A stretch of DNA of 64,000 nucleotides. Origin: Microbacterium sp. CSI-V. GTDB taxonomy: Bacteria > Actinomycetota > Actinomycetes > Actinomycetales > Microbacteriaceae. This document shows positions 55,756-64,000 of the stretch, piece after piece; position 1 is the first letter of the stretch, and the number at the start of each line of letters is the position of its first letter. Position numbers and translations under genes: made by a program. Below the pieces are notes generated by a model. The model saw only the letters and a program-made list of their open reading frames with translations, did not search any database and was not told where the DNA came from. Where the stretch lies: the NCBI RefSeq assembly GCF_001984105.1, contig NZ_MTQM01000007.1, forward strand, positions 186,001 to 250,000. The letters run 5' to 3'.

Positions 55756-56220
55756 TCAGCGGGCGGTGGTGATCCCGAAGCGTTCGGGCGTGTGGATGGC
55801 CGCCGCCTCCACGCCGTGGCGCGAGGTCAGTTCGTCGACGATTTCGGCGGTGCCGAGGTAGCCGCCCAGCAGGAAGATGCGCGTGGTGTCGTCGTCGCAG
55901 CACAGCATCTCGCCGGCCCACCCGGCGACCGCGCGCGTCAGGGCCTCGCCCGGCGCACACGCGCGACCGGTGCCGGGAGCACCGCCGCGCCGGGAGCGGT
56001 CGAGCCACGTCACCGTCATCCGGGCGGGAGCGGCGATCGGCGTGATCCACGACGCGTCGGGAACCTCGACGAAGAGGCGTCCGGTGGAGCAGATCGGCAA
56101 CGTCGACAGCAACGCCTCCAGCTCGGCGAGGGAGGTCTCGTCGGCCGTGATGAGGTGCTGCACGCGCGTGTGGCGCGAGGCGCGGCAGGCGGCGTCGTTG
56201 TGCTCGGCGGGCGTGGACAT
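55756..56220 (-). CDS. Siderophore-interacting protein domain
   Basis: The 154-residue protein corresponds to the C-terminal SIP (ferric reductase NAD-binding) domain: QHLITADETSLAELEALLS, ICSTGRLFVEVPD, and TRIFLLGGYLGTAEI. The FAD-binding half of a full SIP reductase is absent. An iron box lies 24 bases upstream. It may release iron from imported siderophores or sense them. ATG 56220 is chosen; 56226 is also possible. Confidence 0.8.
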   Translation of the reverse strand: MSTPAEHNDAACRASRHTRVQHLITADETSLAELEALLSTLPICSTGRLFVEVPDASWITPIAAPARMTVTWLDRSRRGGAPGTGRACAPGEALTRAVAGWAGEMLCCDDDTTRIFLLGGYLGTAEIVDELTSRHGVEAAAIHTPERFGITTAR

Positions 56221-56244
56221 GATGGCATCCACTATACCCGCGAT

Positions 56245-56263
56245 GAAGGGTTGCCTAACCTGT
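56245..56263 (-). promoter_or_regulatory. DtxR/IdeR-type iron box
   Basis: The minus strand reads ACAGGTTAGGCAACCCTTC, matching 13 of 19 positions of the DtxR consensus as I know it (TTAGGTTAGGCTAACCTAA). It is directly upstream of the SIP gene, where iron repression is expected. Confidence 0.7.
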
Positions 56264-56288
56264 GTAGCGCCCCAGGATGAGCCGAGCA

Positions 56289-56999
56289 TCACTCGATGAG
56301 GGCCGCCCGCAGACGATCGAGCTCGGCGTCGGTGAGGCCGTGGGACAGGAGGAAGCCGGCCGGCGATCCGTACTCCGTGTCGAGCCGTTCGAGCAGGCCG
56401 CGCATCACGGGGGCCGGCGAGCGGGTGGCGAGCTCCTCCGCGTGCCGATTCTCGGGGTGCAGCGCCCGGATGCCGGCGAGCACCTGGCGGTTGCGCTCGG
56501 CGGGGAGCAGCCCCTCGGTGCGCGCGTAGTCGTCGATCACGGCGTCGCGGTCGACCCCCGCTGCGGCGAGCGCGATGGCGACGGTGACCCCCGTGCGGTC
56601 CTTGCCGACGGTGCAGTGGATGAGGACCGGCTGGGTGTCGATGATTCCCCGTACCGCCTCGACGATGCGCGCGGCCGAGCCCTCGACCAGTTCGCCGTAC
56701 AGCTCGCCGAGGCTGACGTCGCGCTCGAAGAACGACTCCACCGACCCGAGGAAGAGCGGAACGCGCTGCACCTCGAGGTCGAGCCCGTCGATGCGGCTCG
56801 GCGCGTGGCGCACCTCGGCATCGTCGCGGAGGTCGATGATGCGGCGCAGCCCCAGGTCGTCCATCGTCCGCAGACCGTCGTCGTCGACGTGCACGAGATT
56901 GCCCGAGCGGTAGAGCACCCCGGGGCGGCTGCGCCCGGCACCGGCGGGGAGACCGCCGACATCGCGGAAGTTGGTCGCACCCGACACGAGCGAGCTCAC
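56289..56999 (-). CDS. Tyrosine-protein phosphatase (LipA/MptpB-like)
   Basis: The 236-residue enzyme has FRDVGGLPAGAG at its start, LRRIIDLRDDAE, and the P loop VLIHCTVGKDRTG with Cys129 and Arg135. The KDRTG extension is that of the PtpB/MptpB branch, dual-specificity or phosphoinositide-active enzymes. The C-terminal lid region (RNRQVLAGIRALHPEN) is present. GTG 56999 overlaps the upstream AhpD-like gene. Confidence 0.88.
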   Translation of the reverse strand: MSSLVSGATNFRDVGGLPAGAGRSRPGVLYRSGNLVHVDDDGLRTMDDLGLRRIIDLRDDAEVRHAPSRIDGLDLEVQRVPLFLGSVESFFERDVSLGELYGELVEGSAARIVEAVRGIIDTQPVLIHCTVGKDRTGVTVAIALAAAGVDRDAVIDDYARTEGLLPAERNRQVLAGIRALHPENRHAEELATRSPAPVMRGLLERLDTEYGSPAGFLLSHGLTDAELDRLRAALIE

Positions 57000-57529
57000 G
57001 CGGCGCCTCCGTGGTCGTGCCCGGCCGTGGTCGGCGGCGGAGCGCCGTCGCCCGGCGTCGCCCCCGAGCCACGGGGAGGCACCGGATAGCGTCCGGCGAT
57101 CGCCACGCGGTTGAACGCGTTGATGGCGACGAGGATCCAGCTGAGGGCGACGTACTCGTCCTGGCTCAGGATGCCGCCCGCGCGGTCGTAGACCTCGTCG
57201 GCGATGCCCTCCTCGTGGATGAACGTGAACGACTCGGTCAGCTCCAGCGCCGCGCGCTCGCGTTCGTCGAAGACGCCGGACTCGCGCCAGGTCGCGATCT
57301 GCGCGATGACATCGGCATCGACCCCGGCCTTGACCGCCCCGTCCACGTGCACGCGGACGCAGTAGGCGCAGCCGTTCAGCTGAGAAGCGTGGATCTGCAC
57401 GATCTCGCGCAGGCGCGCATCGATCCCGGCAGCGGCCGCGATCCCGCCCACGACCTTCGAGAAGGACCGCAGCGCGGCGTACGCCTCGGGAGCACTCTTC
57501 GACAGGTGCACGCGTCGTTCTTCGCCCAT
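56996..57529 (-). CDS. Carboxymuconolactone decarboxylase (AhpD-like) protein
   Basis: The 177-residue protein has the AhpD signature LNGCAYCVRVHVDGAVKAG with a CxxC pair and following His, flanked by helices (LREIVQIHASQ, ERAALELTESFT). Such proteins act as thiol peroxidase partners or decarboxylases; the CxxC favours a peroxidase/redox role. The Gly/Pro-rich C-terminus is extra. Coupled (GTGA) to the phosphatase gene. Confidence 0.85.
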   Translation of the reverse strand: MGEERRVHLSKSAPEAYAALRSFSKVVGGIAAAAGIDARLREIVQIHASQLNGCAYCVRVHVDGAVKAGVDADVIAQIATWRESGVFDERERAALELTESFTFIHEEGIADEVYDRAGGILSQDEYVALSWILVAINAFNRVAIAGRYPVPPRGSGATPGDGAPPPTTAGHDHGGAA

Positions 57530-57636
57530 GGCGACAGCCTACGGCGGACCCCGAATGCCGGGTCGGGCGGGGCGACATGTGACCGTCGGAGTCCGCCCGC
57601 TGGCGACCCCGAGGCGGCCGGTGACAGGCTGGCGTC

Positions 57637-58554
57637 ATGCCCGAGACCGACGAGTTCTCCTTCCTGCCCGCTCAGGCCGCCGCCGCCGGCGTCGACGTCC
57701 CGCGCGTCGAGCGCGTCGGGCTGACCCTCCCGGACGGGCGCGCGCTCAGCGGCCTGCGCTGGGGCGAGGGATCCCCCCGCGTGACGCTCCTCCACGGGGC
57801 GGGGTTGAACGCCCACACCTGGGACACCACGCTGCTGCACCTGGGGGTGCCGGCGCTCGCACTCGACCTCGCCGGCCACGGGGACTCGTCGTGGCGAGAG
57901 GACGCGGCGTACGTGGGCCGAGTCCTCGCACCCGACGTCGCCACCGCTCTCGAGGCGTGGACGGATGGGCCGCAGGTCCTCGTCGGGCACTCGCTGGGCG
58001 GCCTCACGGCCGCGGCCCTCGCGGCATCCCGCCCCGACCTCGTGGACATGGTCGTGATCGTCGACATCACGCCCGGGATCGACCCGAGCGGCGGCCCGGC
58101 ACAGCTGCGCGCGTTCTTCGCGGGTCCGACCGACTGGGCGAGCCGCGACGAACTGGTCGACAAGGCCCTGGCGTTCGGCCTGGGCGGTGCGCGTCCCGCC
58201 GCCGAGCGCGGGGTGTTCCTCAACACCCGGGTCCGCCCCGACGGTCGCATCGAGTGGAAGCACCACTTCGCCCACCTCGCTGCTGCCGCAGCCGCGGCGG
58301 GGGCGGACACGGCGACGCCGGATGCCGTGCGCGCGGTGCTCGCGTCGACCGGGTGGGACGACATCGCCGCCGTCCGCGCGCCGATCGTGTTGGTCCGCGC
58401 GGATCGCGGTTTCGTCAGCGCCGACGACGCGGACGAGCTCGTCCGTCGCGCCTCGGATGCGCGGGTACGGGTCGTCCCGACGGCGCACAACGTGCAGGAG
58501 GAAGACCCCGCGGGCCTCGCCTCGCTCCTGCGCGAGACCCTCGCGGCGGCGTGA
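57637..58554 (+). CDS. Alpha/beta hydrolase
   Basis: The 305-residue enzyme has the oxyanion HGAGLNAHTWD, the nucleophile elbow LVGHSLGGLTAAA (Ser), the acid region ILVRADRGFVS-like with Asp and the C-terminal His (VVPTAHNVQ). The cap insert (about residues 165-220) is of moderate size. Substrate unknown. It is on the plus strand, divergent from the AhpD-like gene. Confidence 0.88.
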   Translation: MPETDEFSFLPAQAAAAGVDVPRVERVGLTLPDGRALSGLRWGEGSPRVTLLHGAGLNAHTWDTTLLHLGVPALALDLAGHGDSSWREDAAYVGRVLAPDVATALEAWTDGPQVLVGHSLGGLTAAALAASRPDLVDMVVIVDITPGIDPSGGPAQLRAFFAGPTDWASRDELVDKALAFGLGGARPAAERGVFLNTRVRPDGRIEWKHHFAHLAAAAAAAGADTATPDAVRAVLASTGWDDIAAVRAPIVLVRADRGFVSADDADELVRRASDARVRVVPTAHNVQEEDPAGLASLLRETLAAA

Positions 58555-58609
58555 CGCCTCACGGCCGGGCGGTGTCGCCCGATGTCATGGTCGGCATCCC
58601 GCGCGCCGG

Positions 58610-58630
58610 GTGAAAGTAGGCTTTCCTCAC
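58610..58630 (+). promoter_or_regulatory. Candidate iron box of ABC importer
   Basis: GTGAAAGTAGGCTTTCCTCAC is nearly palindromic; its 19-base core matches 12 positions of the DtxR consensus. It lies 61 bases upstream of the substrate-binding protein ATG, and a -10/-35 pair is not distinct. Iron control of this operon is a suggestion. Confidence 0.4.
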
Positions 58631-58690
58631 CCCACTCCACGGCAGCACCGCACCCGGATGCCGTGGGCCTTGCGAAAGGACAACCCCGCA

Positions 58691-60202
58691 ATGCTGCGCC
58701 GAACCGCCGTCGCCACGAGCGCGCTCCTCCTCGGAGCACTCCTGTTCACCTCGTGCACCGGCACATCGACCACGCCCGGCCCGACCGGCGCGCCCGACCC
58801 GAACGCCACGCTGACCGTCGGTCTCTCCCTCGAACCGTCGAACCTCGACATCCGGCGCACCAGCGGCGCCGCCCTCGAGCAGGCGCTCATCGACAACGTC
58901 TACCAGGGCCTCGTGACCCGCAACGGCGACGACGGAAACGCCATCGTCCCCGAACTCGCCACCGACTGGACCATCTCCCCCGACGGGCTCACCTACACCT
59001 TCACGCTCCGCCAGGGCGTCACGTTCCACGACGGCACAGCGATGACCGCCGACGACGTCGTGACCTCGCTGCAGACCGCCAAGGACGACGCCACCATCCA
59101 GAACAGTGCCGACCTGGCCGGAGTGGCATCCATTTCCTCGCCCGACCCGACCACGGTCGTCGTGACGCTCAGTCAGCCCAACATCGACTTCCTGTTCGCC
59201 CTCACGGGCCGCGCGGGTCTGATCTTCAAGAACAACGACACGACGAACTTCGAGACGACGACCAACGGGACCGGCCCCTTCACCGTGTCGGCGTGGAACA
59301 CCGGCCAGAGCCTCACCCTCGCCCGCAACGACTCCTACTGGGGCGACAAGGCCGGCGTGGCCGAGGTCGTGATCGACTACATCCCCGATCGCACCGCCGC
59401 GGTCAACGCCGCCGTCAACGGCGATCTGGACGCGGCGCTCGAGGTCGATCCCGAGCTCCAGGGGCAGATCACCGGCACGGGCCGCTTCCAGATCGAATCG
59501 GGTCTGACCACCGACAAGGGCACGCTCGCGTTCAACAACGCCCGCGCACCCCTGAACGATCAGCGCGTCCGCGAGGCGTTGCGCCTGGCGATCGACCACC
59601 AGGCGCTCATCGACACCCTCGGCGGAGGGCAGCCGCTCTACGGCCCGATTCCGCCCCTCGACCCGGGGTACGAAGACCTCTCCGGCAGCATCTCGTACAA
59701 CCCCGACCGCGCGCGCGAACTCCTCGCCGAGGCCGGAGCGGAGAACCTGACCCTCACCCTCACCATCCCGAGCGTGTACCCGTCCTCGATCGCCACGTTC
59801 CTCGTGTCGTCCTTCGCCGATGTGGGGGTGACGCTGAAGGTCTCGTCGGTGGACTTCCCGACCTGGCTGACGAGCGTCTACACCAACCACGACTACGACC
59901 TCAGCTTCGTCCGGCACGTGGAGGCGCGCGACTTCGGCAACTTCGCCAACCCGTCGTACTACTTCGGCTACGACAACCCGAAGGTGCAGAGCCTGTACGC
60001 GCAGTCCCTCGCGACCACCGACGAGCAGCAGTCGTCCGACTACCTCGCCGAGGCCGCGCGCATCGTCTCCGACGAGGATGCCGCCGACTGGCTGTTCCTC
60101 TCGACCCCGCTCACGGCCGTCGCGAACAACGTCGCGAACTTCCCGAAGAACTCCCTCAACGTGCGCCTGCCGCTGGCCGGTGTGACGGTCTCGTCGGAGT
60201 GA
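58691..60202 (+). CDS. ABC substrate-binding lipoprotein (family 5)
   Basis: The 503-residue protein has a lipoprotein signal (hydrophobic ALLLGALLFTSC, Cys lipidation), then a family-5 (oligopeptide/nickel/DppA-like) fold: TVGLSLEPSNLD, PELATDWTISPDGLTYTF, GTGPFTVSAWN, VREALRLAIDHQALI. It captures peptides, chelated metals or similar ligands and delivers them to the permeases coded next. The ATG at 58691 is preferred since it starts the lipoprotein signal directly. Confidence 0.9.
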   Translation: MLRRTAVATSALLLGALLFTSCTGTSTTPGPTGAPDPNATLTVGLSLEPSNLDIRRTSGAALEQALIDNVYQGLVTRNGDDGNAIVPELATDWTISPDGLTYTFTLRQGVTFHDGTAMTADDVVTSLQTAKDDATIQNSADLAGVASISSPDPTTVVVTLSQPNIDFLFALTGRAGLIFKNNDTTNFETTTNGTGPFTVSAWNTGQSLTLARNDSYWGDKAGVAEVVIDYIPDRTAAVNAAVNGDLDAALEVDPELQGQITGTGRFQIESGLTTDKGTLAFNNARAPLNDQRVREALRLAIDHQALIDTLGGGQPLYGPIPPLDPGYEDLSGSISYNPDRARELLAEAGAENLTLTLTIPSVYPSSIATFLVSSFADVGVTLKVSSVDFPTWLTSVYTNHDYDLSFVRHVEARDFGNFANPSYYFGYDNPKVQSLYAQSLATTDEQQSSDYLAEAARIVSDEDAADWLFLSTPLTAVANNVANFPKNSLNVRLPLAGVTVSSE

Positions 60203-61149
60203 TCCGCTACACGCTGACACGGCTGGGCCTTCTCGTTCTGGGCCTGGCCGTGTCGAGCGTGCTGATCTTCGCCTCCCTGCGCGTGCTGCCGGGTGACGTC
60301 GCCCTGCTCATCGGCGGCACGCAGGCCTCGCCGGAGCAGATCGCGGCCCTGCGCGAGAGCCTCGGGCTGACCCGACCGCTGTGGCAGCAGTACCTCGACT
60401 GGATCGGCGGGGTCCTGCGGGGCGACCTCGGCACGTCCCTGGTCACGGGCGTCCCCGTGGCGACCGAGCTGGCCGACAAGGCGCGGGTCACGGTTCCGTT
60501 GGCCGCGATGTCGCTGACGGTCGCCCTGGCGATCGGTCTGCCGTTCGGCGTGCTGTCGGCGCTCCGACGCGGTCGGGCCGACGGGACGGCGCTGAGCGTC
60601 GGGTCCCAGGCCCTCGCCGCCGTCCCCGTGGTGTGGGCGGGCATGATGCTCGTCGTCGTGTTCGCCGTGTGGCTCGGTTGGCTCCCCCCGCAGGGCTTCC
60701 CGCGCGGGGGGTGGCAGGATCCGTCGGCCGCGTTCCGGGCGCTCGTGCTCCCCGCCGTCACGATCGGCGTCGTCGAGGGCGCCATGCTCCTGCGATTCGT
60801 CCGGAGCGCCACCCTGCAGGCCGTGGGACAGGACTACGTCCGCACGGCGGCCGCGAAGGGCCTCACCCGCACACGGGCGCTCCTCTCTCACGGGCTCCCC
60901 AACGTCGGCCTCTCGGTCGTCACCGTCCTGGGGCTGCAGATCGCCGGCATCATCGTCGGTGCGGTCGTGATCGAGCAGCTCTTCACCCTCCCCGGGATCG
61001 GTCGGATGCTGGTCGCCGACGTCTCCGCCCGGGACCTCCCGAAGGTCCAGGGCGAACTGCTCGCCCTCACCGGCTTCGTGCTCGTCGTCGGGTTCCTGGT
61101 CGATCTGGTGCACCGCTTCCTGGACCCCCGCCAGAGGGAGGCCGCGTGA
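60199..61149 (+). CDS. ABC permease (DppB-like)
   Basis: The 316-residue membrane protein matches DppB/OppB-type permeases: N-terminal LTRLGLLVLGLAVSSVLIF, LRESLGLTRPLWQQYLDWI, and the EAA loop DYVRTAAAKGLTRTRAL. It pairs with the next permease. GTG 60199 overlaps the binding-protein stop (GTGA). Confidence 0.92.
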   Translation: MIRYTLTRLGLLVLGLAVSSVLIFASLRVLPGDVALLIGGTQASPEQIAALRESLGLTRPLWQQYLDWIGGVLRGDLGTSLVTGVPVATELADKARVTVPLAAMSLTVALAIGLPFGVLSALRRGRADGTALSVGSQALAAVPVVWAGMMLVVVFAVWLGWLPPQGFPRGGWQDPSAAFRALVLPAVTIGVVEGAMLLRFVRSATLQAVGQDYVRTAAAKGLTRTRALLSHGLPNVGLSVVTVLGLQIAGIIVGAVVIEQLFTLPGIGRMLVADVSARDLPKVQGELLALTGFVLVVGFLVDLVHRFLDPRQREAA

Positions 61150-62011
61150 GAGCCCTGCGCCGGTTGTGGAGCATCGGCACGGGACGCTTCGGCATCCTGG
61201 TCGTCGCCGTCATCGCGCTCACCGCGCTCGTGTCGCTGTTCTGGACGCCGTTCGATCCCGCGAGCGTCGACGCCCGCGCACGCTGGAGCGACCCCTCCTG
61301 GCCGCACCTCCTCGGCACGGACGGGAACGGCCGCGACATCCTGAGCCTGCTCATGGCGGGCGCCCGCACGACCGTCGTGGTCGCCGTGGGCGCGGGGATC
61401 GTCGCCTCGCTGCTCGGGCTCGCGCTCGCGGCGCTCGGGGCCCTGACGACGCGCTGGGTGCGCGAGAGCGTCGCGGTGCTCGTCGACATCCTCGTCGCGT
61501 TCCCGGTGCTGATCATCGCCATGATGATCACCGCGGTCTGGGGCGGCTCCCTCGCCGTCGTGATCTGGTCGGTCGGCATCGGCTTCGGCGTGAACATCGC
61601 CCGCGTGACCCGGCCGGAACTCCGACGGGTGCTGCAGAGCGACTTCGTCGTGGCGGGTCGGGCGAGCGGCCTGAGCCCCGTGCAGAACCTGGTGCGCCAC
61701 CTCCTGCCCAACGTGGCGCCGGTTTTCATCGTGCAGCTGTCGTGGGGCATGGCCGTGGCGGTCCTCGCGGAGGCGGGTCTGTCGTACCTCGGGTTCGGCG
61801 CCCCGATCACCCAACCCTCCTGGGGCGTGCTCCTCGGCGATCTGCAGGCCTACATCTCCGTCCACCCCCTCGCCGTGGTGTGGCCGGGCCTGGCGATCAC
61901 GGTCACGGTGCTGGGCCTGAATCTCCTCGGCGACGCGCTGCGCGAGGCCGCCGATCCCACGCTCGCCGAGCGCACCCCGCGCGCGCGCACGCACCTGCCG
62001 GAGGTGGTCGC

Positions 62012-62015
<4 letters not shown>
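61146..62015 (+). CDS. ABC permease (DppC-like)
   Basis: The 289-residue protein matches DppC-type permeases: HLLGTDGNGRDILSLLMAGA after a first helix, the EAA loop DFVVAGRASGLSPVQNLVRH and SYLGFGAPITQPSWGVLLGD. It forms the second half of the channel. GTG 61146 overlaps the previous stop. Confidence 0.92.
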
Positions 62016-62814
<799 letters not shown>

Positions 62815-62818
<4 letters not shown>

Positions 62819-63603
62819 GCGACGTGATCGTGCACGCCCGGGGCCTCTCCCGCACGTACCTGACGCCGCGCTCCCGCGGGTTCGGCGGCCCCGAACGCAC
62901 CGCGGGACTTCAGGACGTCGACCTCTCGGTCCGCACGGGCTCCGCCGTCGGGATCATCGGCGAATCGGGGTCGGGGAAGTCCACGCTCGTGCGACTGCTG
63001 CTCGGGTTGGACTCGCCGACCTCCGGCACCGTCGAGGTCGAGGGACGCGCCGTCGACGCCCGCGGCTCGGCCCGGTCGCTGCACTGGCTGCGGCGCAGCA
63101 CCGGGATCGTGTTCCAGGATCCGTACGCGTCGCTGGATCCGCGGATGAGCGTCGGGCGCATCGTCGGCGAACCGCTGTGGGCGCTCGGGATCGAGGGCGA
63201 CCGGCGCGCGCGGGTGCGTGACGTGCTCGCGCAGGTCGGCCTGGGCCCGGATGCCGCGGACCGCTTCCCGCATCAGTTCTCGGGCGGTCAGCGTCAGCGG
63301 ATCGCGCTGGCGCGCGCGATCGTGCACCGCCCCCGCATCCTCGTCGGCGACGAGCCGCTGTCGGCCCTCGACGTCACGGTGCGCGCGCAGATCCTGCGGC
63401 TCCTCGCCGACCTCCGCGCCGAGCAGCAGCTCACCCTCGTGCTCGTCTCGCACGACATCGGGGTCGTCCAGAACGTGTGCGACGAGGTCGTGGTCATGAA
63501 GGACGGGCGCGTCGTCGAGCAGGGGCCGACCGAGAAGGTGCTCCTGCAACCCCAGGCCGCGTACACGCGGCAACTGCTGGCCTCGGTGCCGACGCTCCCC
63601 TGA
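62815..63603 (+). CDS. ABC ATPase (DppF-like)
   Basis: The 262-residue ATPase has Walker A GESGSGKS, IVFQDPYASLDPRMSVG, signature FSGGQRQRI, Walker B ILVGDEPLSALD and the switch His in SHD. It pairs with the upstream ATPase. The operon ends here; the next gene has its own start region. Confidence 0.93.
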
Positions 63604-63658
63604 AACGCGTTCTCCACAAGGGATTTCCCGTGTCGGTGGCCCGCGTTAGCCTCGCCCC

Positions 63659-64000
63659 ATGACCCCCGGCATCGTTCCCCCCTTCCTTCTCGATCGGCTC
63701 GCCTCGACCGACGATCCGCGCCTCGCGCGCGCGGCCGCCGCGGCGCGCAAGACCCTCACCGTTCCGCGCCCGGCGCGCCACGTCCGCACGCGCCTGCGCC
63801 TCTCGATCGACGAAGGGGCGCTCGTGGCCGAGGCCGTCCCCGCGCCCGACCGGGTGATCTCCGACGCCGGGAACACCGAACGGCTGCCCGGCCGCCGCGT
63901 CCGGACCGAAGACGACGGCCCCACCGGCGACCGGTCCGTCGATGAGGCGTACGACGGGCTGGGAGCGACCTTCGACTTCTTCTGGGACGCCTTCTCGCGC
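63659..64000 (+). CDS. M4-family metalloprotease start (partial)
   Basis: The first 114 codons of a gene that continues beyond the right edge. MTPGIVPPFLLDRLA resembles the short protealysin-type propeptide of M4 (thermolysin-like) proteases, with the PPxLL motif; after it, VDEAYDGLGATFDFFWDAF is the start of the catalytic domain as in protealysin (AYD..G.TYDFY). The active-site HExxH lies outside the window. Confidence 0.8.
   Translation, partial: MTPGIVPPFLLDRLASTDDPRLARAAAAARKTLTVPRPARHVRTRLRLSIDEGALVAEAVPAPDRVISDAGNTERLPGRRVRTEDDGPTGDRSVDEAYDGLGATFDFFWDAFSR

Noticed and set aside
54362..56050. 562-codon minus-strand frame over the arginase-family gene
   Set aside because: It is Arg/Ala-rich without motifs and is the shadow of two well-supported plus-strand genes.

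Overview
The window is very GC-rich actinobacterial DNA. Codon use, the many GTGA/ATGA start-stop overlaps and the housekeeping families on the right (Microbacteriaceae-type small proteins, TrmB, DUF3097, TPM/PspA, MprF-like synthetase) point to Microbacterium or a close relative. It has two parts: a siphovirus-type prophage from the left edge to about 36.12 kb, and ordinary chromosome from there to 64 kb.

Prophage. Apart from a short rightward immunity module at 35.1-36.0 kb and one nested gene at 11.95-12.81 kb, every phage gene is on the minus strand, so transcription runs from about 35.04 kb to the left edge. From right to left: repressor and ImmA-type peptidase; antirepressor and small early genes; RusA, HNH, RecE-like nuclease, RecT and DEDDh exonuclease; GIY-YIG and HNH nucleases; replication initiator carrying iterons, loader-like protein and DnaB-like helicase; a run of small proteins including a WhiB factor and an NrdH-type redoxin; a 0.5-kb non-coding stretch with two strong hairpins; zinc-ribbon microproteins and HNH; terminase; portal; MuF protein with an intein; scaffold, decoration and major capsid proteins; head-tail connectors; major tail protein; frameshifted tail chaperones; tape measure; minor tail proteins. 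Lysis genes and an integrase are not seen and would lie beyond the left edge. The right boundary is the 3' end of a tRNA-Arg(CCG), the probable attachment site. A six-base insertion puts an in-frame amber codon at the TerL nuclease active site, so the prophage may be packaging-defective.

Most notable system. The MuF minor capsid gene carries a 314-residue intein. On the opposite strand, nested wholly inside the intein DNA and in exact codon register (each codon is the reverse complement of an intein codon), lies a 285-codon gene for a helix-turn-helix plus Vsr/PD-(D/E)XK-like nuclease. It has its own ribosome binding site and a -10-like element embedded in the intein C-terminal codons. The same DNA therefore seems to encode a protein-splicing element on one strand and its likely homing endonuclease on the other.

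Chromosome. After the tRNA come small acidic proteins, a DUF5684 membrane protein, a rhomboid/MprF-like fusion, a MarR regulator with a clear operator, a carotenoid-desaturase-like oxidoreductase with an SRPBCC partner, a GAF histidine kinase, a PIG-V-like glycosyltransferase, an SMR guanidinium exporter behind a guanidine-III riboswitch, TrmB, DUF3097, a TPM/PspA envelope-stress pair, an arginase-family enzyme, a siderophore-interacting protein with a DtxR-type iron box, a tyrosine phosphatase, an AhpD-like protein, a hydrolase, a five-gene family-5 ABC importer with a second candidate iron box, and the start of an M4-type metalloprotease.

Family names come from my own reading of the protein sequences; no database search was run.
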